A DNA stretch of 64,000 nucleotides from Hyphomicrobium facile (lineage in GTDB: Bacteria > Pseudomonadota > Alphaproteobacteria > Rhizobiales > Hyphomicrobiaceae): contig NZ_FPCH01000003.1 of NCBI RefSeq assembly GCF_900116175.1, positions 1-64,000 of the forward strand, in the 5' to 3' direction. Shown here in pieces: positions 44,926-53,013 of the stretch (the first letter of the stretch is position 1; every line of letters starts with the position of its first letter). The notes beneath the pieces are model-generated. The model made no database searches. It saw nothing but the letters and a program-made list of their open reading frames with translations, and was not told the DNA's origin. The translations under genes were made by a program, and so were the position numbers.

Positions 44926-46227
44926 CTAGAAATTTATCATGCTGCCAAACACGATCGTGGACATGTCTTTCGTGTTGACACCGGGAACATCCACTTCGTG
45001 GTTTCTATAGCGAAGCCAAACCGACATAGCGGCGGCATCTATTTCCTGAACTGCGCCGAAGCCCCAGAAGCGTGTCGATGACCCCTTGATGACCTGGGAT
45101 GTATCGTCGGAAGCGTCGCCGGGCGAACCGCCATCACTGACGATCATCGCGCTGTTGTTGGCTCCGAGGTATTCGCCATAGGGAATCGTCGCCCCGAGCG
45201 GATTGAGCTTCAGACGGACACCACTCTTCATATACCAAGTATCTGTCGCCGGATTATCGACCAGCCCGCCCTGCTCAGTCAGATGCCCCCAGCCCGCTGT
45301 ACCAAACCAGCCCGAGGGAAGATGCTGAACGTAGAGGCCAGCCTGCGTGTACTTCAACTTTCCGTCGGGCGGCGCGCCGAGGTTCGAGTCCGTTGTCTCA
45401 GCATATGTCAAAGCGCCCGCAATCTTGAAATTGCCGAGGGTATTTGCGTACCAACCCGCAAGCGCCCAATCGTCATCTTCACCCCACGACGCGGTGGCAG
45501 AGAAACCTTTATACGCGGGCGTATCGTACCTGACCGCATTCCGTGGAAGGCCATCGCAATCGCCCGGACCGCCGCCGTATCCCCGGCACGAAGATGCGTT
45601 ACCCCAGATCATCGATTGACCCGGAGCAAAGTTGCCGCGAACGTTGAAGCCAAACACGTCATAGGCGACCCAATAAGCCGCCGCCAGCGTTCCCGAGCTA
45701 TCGAGCGATACGATCGCGTTGTCGTCAGCCGGTGAAACCTTGCCGACGCTGAACTTGCCGAGCTGCTCGCTCTTCAGGAACCAGTATGAATAGAGCACCT
45801 GCACGCTGTTCTTAGTGCCGGTCAACGCAGCAGGACCTACAGGCGTGTTCTGGTTTGTCGTGTAAACGTCGCTATCGATAGCTTCGAGATGCAGTACGTA
45901 GCCGGCCGACCAATCCTTGTTGATCTTAGCCGTTCCCGTGAAATTCACGTTGCTCGCGAATGCGGTTCCAAGCCCGGAGACGTACGTGTTGGATTCAACG
46001 CCGTCGTCCCAGTAAACGACTTGCTCAGCAACCCAGCCTGACACCGTCAGCGAAACTTTTCTGTTGCCTTTAACAGCCGCGGACGCCTCGAGCTCGGCAA
46101 TGCGCTCTTCGAGATCGGCACAGCAATTGCCGCCAAGATCTGCAGCCGACGCCCCCGAAACACCAATGAGACCCAAAAAAGCCGGCGCGAAAAGAGCCGC
46201 TTTTCGTGTCTTCTTCTGAATTTTCAT
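44926..46227 (-). CDS. Outer-membrane porin, alphaproteobacterial porin_2 type
   Basis: A 433-residue protein with a signal peptide (KTRKAALFAPAFLGLIGVSGASA), a short coiled region with two adjacent cysteines (GNCCADLEERIAELEASAA) and a 16-strand-like barrel. The conserved start of the barrel VSLTVSGWVAEQVVYWDDG and the final FGSMINF with terminal Phe match the porin family of Hyphomicrobiales. Two operator boxes lie 42-86 bp upstream, and dmoA is divergent, so this porin is probably induced for uptake of methylated sulfur compounds or anions. Confidence 0.9.
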   Translation of the reverse strand: MKIQKKTRKAALFAPAFLGLIGVSGASAADLGGNCCADLEERIAELEASAAVKGNRKVSLTVSGWVAEQVVYWDDGVESNTYVSGLGTAFASNVNFTGTAKINKDWSAGYVLHLEAIDSDVYTTNQNTPVGPAALTGTKNSVQVLYSYWFLKSEQLGKFSVGKVSPADDNAIVSLDSSGTLAAAYWVAYDVFGFNVRGNFAPGQSMIWGNASSCRGYGGGPGDCDGLPRNAVRYDTPAYKGFSATASWGEDDDWALAGWYANTLGNFKIAGALTYAETTDSNLGAPPDGKLKYTQAGLYVQHLPSGWFGTAGWGHLTEQGGLVDNPATDTWYMKSGVRLKLNPLGATIPYGEYLGANNSAMIVSDGGSPGDASDDTSQVIKGSSTRFWGFGAVQEIDAAAMSVWLRYRNHEVDVPGVNTKDMSTIVFGSMINF

Positions 46228-46268
46228 CACTTCCCCCATTCGAATCGACAGCGCAGAACCTAAACAGA

Positions 46269-46313
46269 CCGACCGAATGGTACAACTAAATTGAAAACCG
46301 ACCGATAGGTACA
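46269..46313. promoter_or_regulatory. Two operator boxes in front of the porin gene
   Basis: CCGACCGAATGGTACA (46269-46284) and CCGACCGATAGGTACA (46298-46313), 29 bp apart, share the right half GGTACA and the CCGA core with the other boxes of the regulon. Confidence 0.78.
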
Positions 46314-46520
46314 GTTTTGAACGGGTGTGTGGGAGACGGCGCTCGACCCATTCGCTTGATCGGGGAATCCTGATCATTGTCAGCCCATTACGGCGGCGCG
46401 GCGGGCAAAGATTGCGCCTTCATCACGCATCGGAATTTTTTAGCCGCGCTGAGACAATGAGATCGGCAATTGATTGGAATAACGAGTTGCGCTTGCGTTT
46501 CCCCGCAAAATCCGATTATG

Positions 46521-46559
46521 TGGACCGGTCGGTACACTCCCAAGTGACCGATAGGTACG
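46521..46559. promoter_or_regulatory. Two operator boxes between porin and dmoA
   Basis: TGGACCGGTCGGTACA (46521-46536) and GTGACCGATAGGTACG (46544-46559), 23 bp apart. They lie about 300 bp before dmoA. The remaining 46560-46852 holds no gene and must contain the dmoA leader. Confidence 0.78.
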
Positions 46560-46852
46560 TAACGAACAATTGGTATCGGGGGCTTCGTTGGTTTGCTTTT
46601 TGGAACGCGCGGTCAAGGTAACTCGCGGCTTCAAAAAACTTACGAAGCAACAGGAAAGCCTGCGCCCAGGTTTCTCAGGAAGGTTCTGATTGATCAGCGA
46701 TGTCGAGGCTCACGAATTGCATTCGCACCGCAATTCACGGCCGGGACCCTATCGGAGAGCGGGAAAGATAAACCTGAAAAATGTCCGCTTTAAAACCGGC
46801 GAGCCCGACGAGAAGTGATTGTAACCGTGAAAAATACGAACGAGGAAACGCA

Positions 46853-48295
46853 ATGAAACCGAGGATCATCCTCAACGCTTTCGATATGACGTGCGTTAGC
46901 CACCAATCGGCGGGCACGTGGCGTCACCCATCCAGTCAAGCTTCGAAATACAATGATCTTGATTACTGGACGAACATGGCGCGGGAGCTTGAACGAGGAT
47001 GCTTCGACACTCTGTTTATCGCTGACGTCGTCGGTGTCTATGACGTCTATCGCAACTCGGCGGAAATGGCCCTCAAGGATGCCGCTCAGGTTCCTGTCAA
47101 CGACCCGTTCGCTGCGATCTCGGCAATGGCGGCGGTTACCAGCCACGTCGGCTTCGGCGTTACTGCAGCCGTGACGTTCGAACCGCCGTACCTTCTCGCA
47201 CGCAGGCTTTCGACCTTGGATCATCTGACCAAGGGCCGCATCGCTTGGAACGTGGTGTCTTCTTATTTGAACAGCGCCGCCCTCAATATCGGTATGGATA
47301 AGCAAATCGCTCACGACGAGCGCTACGACATCGCCGAAGAATACCTCGAGGTGATGTACAAGCTCTGGGAAGGCTCGTGGGAAGACGGCGCCGTTCAGCG
47401 CAACAAGGAAACGGGAGTCTTTACGGATGGCAGCAAGGTCCATCCGATTCAGCACCAAGGAAAATACTTCAAGGTCCCCGGCTTCCACTTGTGCGAACCG
47501 TCTCCGCAGCGCACTCCGGTGATTTTCCAGGCTGGCGCATCGGGCCGCGGCCGCCAATTCGCGTCCAAGCATGCCGAGGGCATGTTCATCCTGACGACGA
47601 ACGTCCAGCAGGCGCGAAAGATGACGGACGACATCCGCAATCAAACCGAAGCACAGGGCCGTTCTCGCGACTCAGTGAAGATCTTCATGCTGTTGACCGT
47701 CATCACCGGTCCGACAGACGAAGCTGCTCAGCGGAAGTACGAGGAATATCTTTCGTACGCGAGCCCGGAGGGCATGCTCGCGCTCTTTGGCGGCTGGACG
47801 GGCATGGACTTCTCCAAGCTTGATCCGGACGAGCCACTCAAGGCTATGGACAACGACAGCCTTCGCACGACACTCGAGTCGCTCACGAGCGGCAGCGACA
47901 AGGCGTGGACGGTTCGGGACGTCATCAAGAACCGCTGCATCGGCGGCCTCGGACCTGTGCTCGTTGGTGGACCGCAAAAGGTTGCGGACGAACTGGAGCG
48001 TTGGGTCGACGAAGGCGGAGTCGATGGCTTCAACCTCGCCTATGCGGTGACGCCCGGAACGACGACCGACTTCATCGACTTTGTTGTGCCCGAACTGCGC
48101 AAGCGCGGCCGCGTGCAAACGTCGTACAAGGAAGGCACGATGCGCGAAAAGCTCATCGGCACGAAGGATGGCAACGTCGAGAGCACGCATCCGGCTGCTC
48201 AGTACCGGACTGCTTATGTTGGCAAAGAGAGCGTTGCCAGCAAAACGATCGCGTCAAAGTTCTCGGACGTCACGAAGGTCCCGGAAACGGTCTAA
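46853..48295 (+). CDS. dmoA: Dimethyl sulfide monooxygenase large subunit
   Basis: FMNH2-dependent luciferase-like monooxygenase of the NtaA/SnaA/DszA group that oxidises dimethyl sulfide to methanethiol and formaldehyde. The N-terminus MKPRIILNAFDMTCVSHQSA, then FIADVVGVYDVY and RIAWNVVSSYLNSAALNIG, follow the pattern I know for DmoA of Hyphomicrobium. 480 residues, about 53 kDa, as reported for that subunit. ATG 46853 with GAGGAAACG upstream is preferred over a longer start. Divergent from the porin gene across four operator boxes. A relative acting on a longer thioether cannot be excluded. Confidence 0.88.
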   Translation: MKPRIILNAFDMTCVSHQSAGTWRHPSSQASKYNDLDYWTNMARELERGCFDTLFIADVVGVYDVYRNSAEMALKDAAQVPVNDPFAAISAMAAVTSHVGFGVTAAVTFEPPYLLARRLSTLDHLTKGRIAWNVVSSYLNSAALNIGMDKQIAHDERYDIAEEYLEVMYKLWEGSWEDGAVQRNKETGVFTDGSKVHPIQHQGKYFKVPGFHLCEPSPQRTPVIFQAGASGRGRQFASKHAEGMFILTTNVQQARKMTDDIRNQTEAQGRSRDSVKIFMLLTVITGPTDEAAQRKYEEYLSYASPEGMLALFGGWTGMDFSKLDPDEPLKAMDNDSLRTTLESLTSGSDKAWTVRDVIKNRCIGGLGPVLVGGPQKVADELERWVDEGGVDGFNLAYAVTPGTTTDFIDFVVPELRKRGRVQTSYKEGTMREKLIGTKDGNVESTHPAAQYRTAYVGKESVASKTIASKFSDVTKVPETV

Positions 48296-48324
48296 GTCTA
48301 GCGCTTCAACACTTCTAAATCAGC

Positions 48325-48350
48325 GAGGCGGAACCCAGCGGTTCCGCCTC
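48325..48350 (+). terminator. Strong hairpin between dmoA and the ABM gene
   Basis: GAGGCGGAACC-CAGC-GGTTCCGCCTC is a perfect 11-bp stem 30 bp after the dmoA stop. No T-run follows (GTATTG), so it may protect the dmoA message or attenuate rather than fully terminate. Confidence 0.65.
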
Positions 48351-48455
48351 GTATTGCATGACGATCAGCGAACGCCGCTGACGAAGCAACGCGCCACGAC
48401 TGGCGTATCCGCCCTCGCGGCTCGAGCGCCCAGTCGCAACAGGAGGAAAGACCCA

Positions 48456-48758
48456 ATGGCCAAGCTTGCACTCTACGTTCGTCTCGAAGCAAAGCCCGGA
48501 AAAGAGACTGCTCTTCAGCAGTTTTTGGAGAGTGCGCTTCCGCTCGCCGTCAACGAGCCGGACACGCCGGTCTGGTTTGCACTGCGTTTCGGTCCAAGCA
48601 CATTTGGAATATTCGACGCGTTTGAGACGGAAGAAGGCCGCCAAGCTCACCTCAACGGTCCGATTGCTGCCGCGCTCATGTCCAAAGTTGACGAGCTCCT
48701 CGCGGTCGCACCAAAAATCGAGCAGGTGGATGTTCTCGCGGCCAAACTCTCAGGCTGA
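48456..48758 (+). CDS. Small ABM-domain (antibiotic biosynthesis monooxygenase) protein
   Basis: A 100-residue ferredoxin-like protein beginning MAKLALYVRLEAKPGKETALQQFL, a typical ABM domain (dimeric alpha+beta barrel). The mid part PVWFALRFGPSTFGIFDAF fits the family. AGGAGGAAAG lies before the ATG. It is 160 bp downstream of dmoA, separated only by a hairpin, and is probably co-transcribed. ABM proteins include monooxygenases and stress proteins; a role on a reactive intermediate such as methanethiol or formaldehyde is speculation. Confidence 0.82.
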   Translation: MAKLALYVRLEAKPGKETALQQFLESALPLAVNEPDTPVWFALRFGPSTFGIFDAFETEEGRQAHLNGPIAAALMSKVDELLAVAPKIEQVDVLAAKLSG

Positions 48759-48795
48759 TCATGGCGTAGAAACGCCATACAAAGGTGGCCGCGAA

Positions 48796-48826
48796 CCTGC
48801 CGGCGTGAGCGCTCCCCGTCGGCAGG
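48796..48826 (+). terminator. Possible terminator after the ABM gene
   Basis: CCTGCCG...CGGCAGG with a 17-nt loop is followed by ATTTATA. A smaller hairpin ATGGCGT-AGAA-ACGCCAT lies at 48761-48778. The gap up to 49114 holds no gene. Confidence 0.4.
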
Positions 48827-49114
48827 ATTTATAGCGCTTTTGGGTACGGACTCTTCCCGAGCTCCGGCGGTCAAAGCGAACCTTGTCCGTATGCCGGTCT
48901 CCGGGCCGCTCATGAGCGATGCTGATGCTCGCTCGCACAGTCTTTCACTAGTCAATCGCCGGCGTGCAACGGATTCGCTCAGCCGCGCAACCGATTGCCA
49001 GGGATGTGCGTTGCAATCCCGGCCATATAGCGAGGATGGCAGCGTCGCCTATGCGGGCACGAGCCAAAACATCCATTCACGCGACAACTTGGAAAGCAGG
49101 CGGCAGTGACAGTC

Positions 49115-50182
49115 ATGGACAAGCCATCCCCGTCGTTAGAACTGCCCACGCATGGGGCCGCTACTTTGCCCAGCGTGACGGTCGATAGTTACAATATCGA
49201 GGTGCGCGACGACGACGGGTTCATCGGCGACAAAGCGAGCAAGGGCGCATTTTGGGACATCGTCGAGAAATGGCGTAAGGCGCTGCGGAAGGCTGGCGAA
49301 GACCCGTTTGGAAAGACGGCCACGGAAGACCTGTCGAAGAAGCAGCTGGTCGACGAATTGGAAAAGGGTGATCCGGAAGCTGCCGGCGTCGTACAAAGTG
49401 CGGTCGAAGAATTTTCTCAGCAATTCGCCCATGTCATCCGGCGCTTTTTGCGGACCAAGGAATGGCGAGATACCGAAGCAATCGTCATTGGTGGCGGGTT
49501 TCGCGGCAGTAGACTGGGAGAACTTGTGGCGGGCCGGACAGGGCTCATTCTCAAGGCCGAGAAAATCAAGGTCGACCTCGAAATGATACACAACGACCCT
49601 GACGACGCCGGTCTTATCGGCGCCGCCCACTTGCTACCGCCCTGGATGCTCAAGGGACACGATACGATGCTCGCCGTTGATATCGGCGGCACCAACATAC
49701 GCGTCGGCACGGTGGAATTGAACATCGGGAAATCGCGGGACCTCATCAAAAGCAAAGTAGCGAACTCAGAGATCTGGTGCCATGCGAAGGACGAGACTGA
49801 CCGGTCGGGCGCGGTCGCCCGACTGGTGAAGATGCTCGAAGACCAAATTCGCTGGAACGGCAAAGAGAAGCTCGCGTTGGCGCCCGTTATCGGGATTGGC
49901 TGTCCGGGGATCATCCGTGAGGATGGCTCTATTGATCGCGGCGGCCAGAATCTTCCCGGCAATTGGGAAAGCAGCAGCTTCCATCTTCCTGGTGGCATTA
50001 AGGAAAAGATTGGAGAGATCGGCGGATCTGAAGCGATGATCGTCATGCATAACGATGCCGTCGTTCAGGGGTTGAGCGAATTACCCCATATGCAAGATCG
50101 CAAGAGTTGGGCGGTTCTGACGATCGGAACGGGCCTCGGCAATGCGCGCTTCACCAACCGCGATGTGAAGAAGACAAAATAA
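49115..50182 (+). CDS. ROK-family sugar kinase-like protein with circularly permuted motif order
   Basis: A 355-residue ASKHA-fold protein. The motifs occur in an unusual order. Residues 75-172 look like the end of a normal ROK protein (GDPEAAGVVQSAVEEF, AIVIGGGF at about 122-129, DPDDAGLIGAAH at 160-172). Then comes the normal start, LAVDIGGTNIRVGTVEL (186-202), later IGIGCPGI (about 259) and finally LTIGTGLGNARF (about 337) close to the C-terminus. The usual zinc motif (G-H-x9-C-x-C-G-x2-G-C) is not seen. It could be a kinase with rearranged topology or a regulator. ATG 49115 was preferred to GTG 49106. Confidence 0.78.
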   Translation: MDKPSPSLELPTHGAATLPSVTVDSYNIEVRDDDGFIGDKASKGAFWDIVEKWRKALRKAGEDPFGKTATEDLSKKQLVDELEKGDPEAAGVVQSAVEEFSQQFAHVIRRFLRTKEWRDTEAIVIGGGFRGSRLGELVAGRTGLILKAEKIKVDLEMIHNDPDDAGLIGAAHLLPPWMLKGHDTMLAVDIGGTNIRVGTVELNIGKSRDLIKSKVANSEIWCHAKDETDRSGAVARLVKMLEDQIRWNGKEKLALAPVIGIGCPGIIREDGSIDRGGQNLPGNWESSSFHLPGGIKEKIGEIGGSEAMIVMHNDAVVQGLSELPHMQDRKSWAVLTIGTGLGNARFTNRDVKKTK

Positions 50183-50261
50183 CGGTCGCCCAGCGGCCTT
50201 GATAAGATCTCGTTTGAAGCGAAAGACTAAGTCTCGGCGATTTTATAGTTGAGGGTGAGCG

Positions 50262-51908
50262 ATGGCTGATATTGTAATCGTCAATCCGCGCTTCAACACA
50301 TCTTTCTGGGGCATGGAAAGATGTATGGGACTTCTTGGCAAGCGAGCCAATCTCCCTGTCGCCTGCCTGCCGTTGCTCGCGGCTCTCGTCCCAAAGCACC
50401 ATGACGTGACCATTGTCGACGAGAACATCGAAGACATCGACTTCGCTCGTCTCGGACGGGCCGACATGGTGTGCGTCACGGGCATGACTGTCCAGGGAAC
50501 ACGAATGCGGGAAATTCTAAAGGAGGTTCGGGCTCGCGGTGCCTTCACTGTCGTCGGCGGACCGATGGCCACTGTCGAACCGGAAGAACTCGAGGATCTT
50601 GCGGATGTCATCTTCGTCGGCGAAGCTGACTTAACGTGGCCGCAGTTCATCAATGAGTGGGAAGCAGGCCGGCACGCTTGCCGTTACGAGCAACACGACA
50701 AGACCGACATGACGACCTTGCCACCGCCGCGGCTCGATCTCCTCAAATCACAACGTTACATGTTCGGGAGCATGCAGATCTCACGTGGGTGTCCGTTCAC
50801 CTGCGAGTTTTGCGACATCATCGTCACTTTCGGGCGAAAGCCGCGTTTAAAATCCACTCAGCAAGTGCTGGCGGAACTCGACGCCTACTATCGCGAAGGC
50901 ATTAGAATCGTCTTCGTCGTCGACGACAACTTGATCGGCAATAAGAAGGCCATCAAGCCGACGTTACGCGAGATCGCAAAATGGCAGGAAGACCATGCCT
51001 ACGCGCTCACCCTCTTCACCGAGGCATCGTTGGATCTTGCGGAAGACGACGAGCTGATGAGCCTGATGGGGAAGGCCGGCTTTCAAAGCGTGTTCATCGG
51101 CATTGAAAGTCCGGACGAGGCGTCCCTCAGAGAAACGAAGAAACTTCAGAACGTGCGTGAAAGAGCGGGCACGCTCGTTGAACGCGTCAAACGCATTCAA
51201 GACAGCGGGATTGACGTCTGGTGCGGGATGATCGTCGGATTCGACAACGACAAGCCGGCGGCTTTCGATGTTCTTCCGGGATTTCTGGCCGAAGCGAGGA
51301 TCGCGAACGCCCTTATCGGCTTGCTGCACGCTATACCGACTACGCCGCTCTTCGATCGCCTGAAAGCCGAGGGCCGATTGAATGACGCGGCAGGCAGCGA
51401 GAATTTTGGCACGAACGTCATTCCGCTCGGCATGTCGCCAGGCATGTTGCGAGACGGTTTGACCAGAGTGACGGAAAATTCCTATTCCGCGGATGCCTAC
51501 TTCCAGCGTCTTGATGCCCTATTCGTCGACGGTGGCTTCAAGTTCGCCGCGCACCGACTCCCGTACTGGCGGAACCATCGGCTAGCCTGGGCAAAAAGCT
51601 GCTTTGAGAACTATGTGATGTTCCTTGTACTCGCGACCCGTCTCGTTCTTCGGGTCGAAGACAGAGGCTTGGCACACCGCTACCGTGCGCAGCTTCTCCG
51701 CGCCTTTCGAGCCCGCAAGTTCGAGCCGCAGTTACTCTTCACCTACGCGGTGAAAACGGCGATGCACTATCATTACGATGCGATCGCGAAGAGCCTTTCG
51801 GCTTCAGCCGGCGGGCCGGTCCCGGAGTCGGTGCGCTCATTTTCGCGCGCACGCTCGCGCGACACTTCCGATCGGGTTACGACAGTCGGCAATGGCGCGC
51901 TGCATTAG
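50262..51908 (+). CDS. B12-binding radical SAM protein with DUF4070-like C-terminus
   Basis: A 548-residue protein with an N-terminal cobalamin-binding-like domain (about 1-135: MADIVIVNPRFNTSFWG, GGPMATVEPEEL, FVGEADLTWP), a radical SAM domain with the 4Fe-4S site RGCPFTCEFCDIIV (near residue 175), and a C-terminal segment (AIPTTPLFDRLKAEGRL onward) like DUF4070 proteins. The canonical DxHxxG B12 motif is not evident, so cobalamin may bind without the histidine ligand. Relatives include methyltransferases such as HpnP of hopanoid synthesis; the substrate here is unknown. It follows the ROK gene by 79 bp. Confidence 0.85.
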   Translation: MADIVIVNPRFNTSFWGMERCMGLLGKRANLPVACLPLLAALVPKHHDVTIVDENIEDIDFARLGRADMVCVTGMTVQGTRMREILKEVRARGAFTVVGGPMATVEPEELEDLADVIFVGEADLTWPQFINEWEAGRHACRYEQHDKTDMTTLPPPRLDLLKSQRYMFGSMQISRGCPFTCEFCDIIVTFGRKPRLKSTQQVLAELDAYYREGIRIVFVVDDNLIGNKKAIKPTLREIAKWQEDHAYALTLFTEASLDLAEDDELMSLMGKAGFQSVFIGIESPDEASLRETKKLQNVRERAGTLVERVKRIQDSGIDVWCGMIVGFDNDKPAAFDVLPGFLAEARIANALIGLLHAIPTTPLFDRLKAEGRLNDAAGSENFGTNVIPLGMSPGMLRDGLTRVTENSYSADAYFQRLDALFVDGGFKFAAHRLPYWRNHRLAWAKSCFENYVMFLVLATRLVLRVEDRGLAHRYRAQLLRAFRARKFEPQLLFTYAVKTAMHYHYDAIAKSLSASAGGPVPESVRSFSRARSRDTSDRVTTVGNGALH

Positions 51909-52285
51909 GATCGCTCGGCGCTCCAAACGCCGGAGCACAGACCCGAGGGACCGCTGCCCCTCCAAGTGCCGCCGGCGCTAAATTCGCCGAACCGTCCGGT
52001 TCCATAGGCGATGCGCGGGCCAGCCACTGCATTCATACGGGCTTGCCCGGAGCCCGAAACGCGGCCGCCCAATTGAATTGGGTAGAAAGCGAAAGATCCA
52101 CTCGTCGAGTAAATTCGGCCGCCGGTTATCTCAAGCCCAATCTCGATGTAGCCGCAATGGCCGTTGGTCGTCTCGGCGACCATGTTCCAATATCCATCGT
52201 ACCGGGCTGCAGTTGCGGGCGGAGCCGAACAGATAATTGCGGAAGCAGCCAACAAAGCGATGTTGCTCATACGATTGCCAATCAT
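51905..52285 (-). CDS. Small secreted protein of unknown function
   Basis: A 126-residue protein with a signal peptide (MSNIALLAASAIICSAPPATA) and a mature beta-rich part (RYDGYWNMVAETTNGHCGYIEIGLEI, GGRVSGSGQARM, SAGGTWRGSG) with two cysteines. The pattern of repeated Gly/Ser strand-turn units is common in short periplasmic proteins of this order; the function is unknown. AGGAGG lies 6 nt before the ATG. Convergent with the radical SAM gene, overlapping its last 4 bases. Confidence 0.72.
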   Translation of the reverse strand: MIGNRMSNIALLAASAIICSAPPATAARYDGYWNMVAETTNGHCGYIEIGLEITGGRIYSTSGSFAFYPIQLGGRVSGSGQARMNAVAGPRIAYGTGRFGEFSAGGTWRGSGPSGLCSGVWSAERS

Positions 52286-53013
52286 AGGAAACCTCCTACG
52301 TGCATCAATGCGATTTGTTCGGATGGCAAGGCGCGTCGAGACACCGGACTCGGAAGCCTCTGCAAACCATCACTCACCTCGCCAATGTTCGAACCACTAC
52401 CTGGCTGCGGCTGCCGCGCAATCCAACTTGCACATCAGAGGCCGGTTCCCTCCCCTCGTTCGTTTCGGAGCCGATATCGTTGCTCCAGATCGTGAATGCA
52501 TGACGAGCAGATCGCGGTTCTTCAGAGCGCATCTGAAATTGTCCCGGTGCTTACATCGCCAATCTCTCTCTGAGCTGAACTCTGGGCCGAAGCTAAAAGA
52601 TTTACCAAATTTACTTGCATCGTGATGCGACACGCGCAGGTGCTTCGATTTCTCGGCGTCATTAGCGATGTCGCAAATGGCGACCCGAGCGTCAGGTCCG
52701 ATGTCGGCGGATCGGAACGCGTTCAGGATGCGCAATGCAATCGATACAGCATCGGATATGCATCCGACCGAGATGCGAACAAATCATTACGCTGAGCATT
52801 CAGTTGCTCCCCCGCAACCGCATCTGTCCCGAACGGAAATCGGGAAAAATTTCCACTGCCATCAGGTTCGTCGTGTTTGCCAAACTGATCTAGCTGAATT
52901 GTCGATTCTCGTTTGCCACAAACTGGGGAAGGCAAAGAGCAGAATCGGTAGGCGCTTCTGCGCGATGTTCTCCTATTCGGAAGAACATGAAAGCAGACGG
53001 TATGGGGGACGGC
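52286..53013. other. Intergenic region, no gene seen
   Basis: About 730 bp upstream of the TonB-dependent receptor. Open frames on both strands show no motif, and no cobalamin riboswitch box or clear Fur-type palindrome was recognised. The dmo-type dyad was not found here. It should hold the receptor promoter. Confidence 0.5.

Noticed and set aside
46325-46621. 98-residue frame between porin and dmoA
   Set aside because: It spans the operator boxes and lacks any motif; best read as regulatory DNA.
31533-48758. Methanethiol oxidase or MsuC/MsuD genes to complete the sulfur route
   Set aside because: I searched the translated genes for these families and found none in the window; they must lie elsewhere if present.
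52286-53013. Cobalamin riboswitch in front of the TonB-dependent receptor
   Set aside because: No B12-box-like sequence was seen; a covariance-model scan would be needed to exclude it fully.
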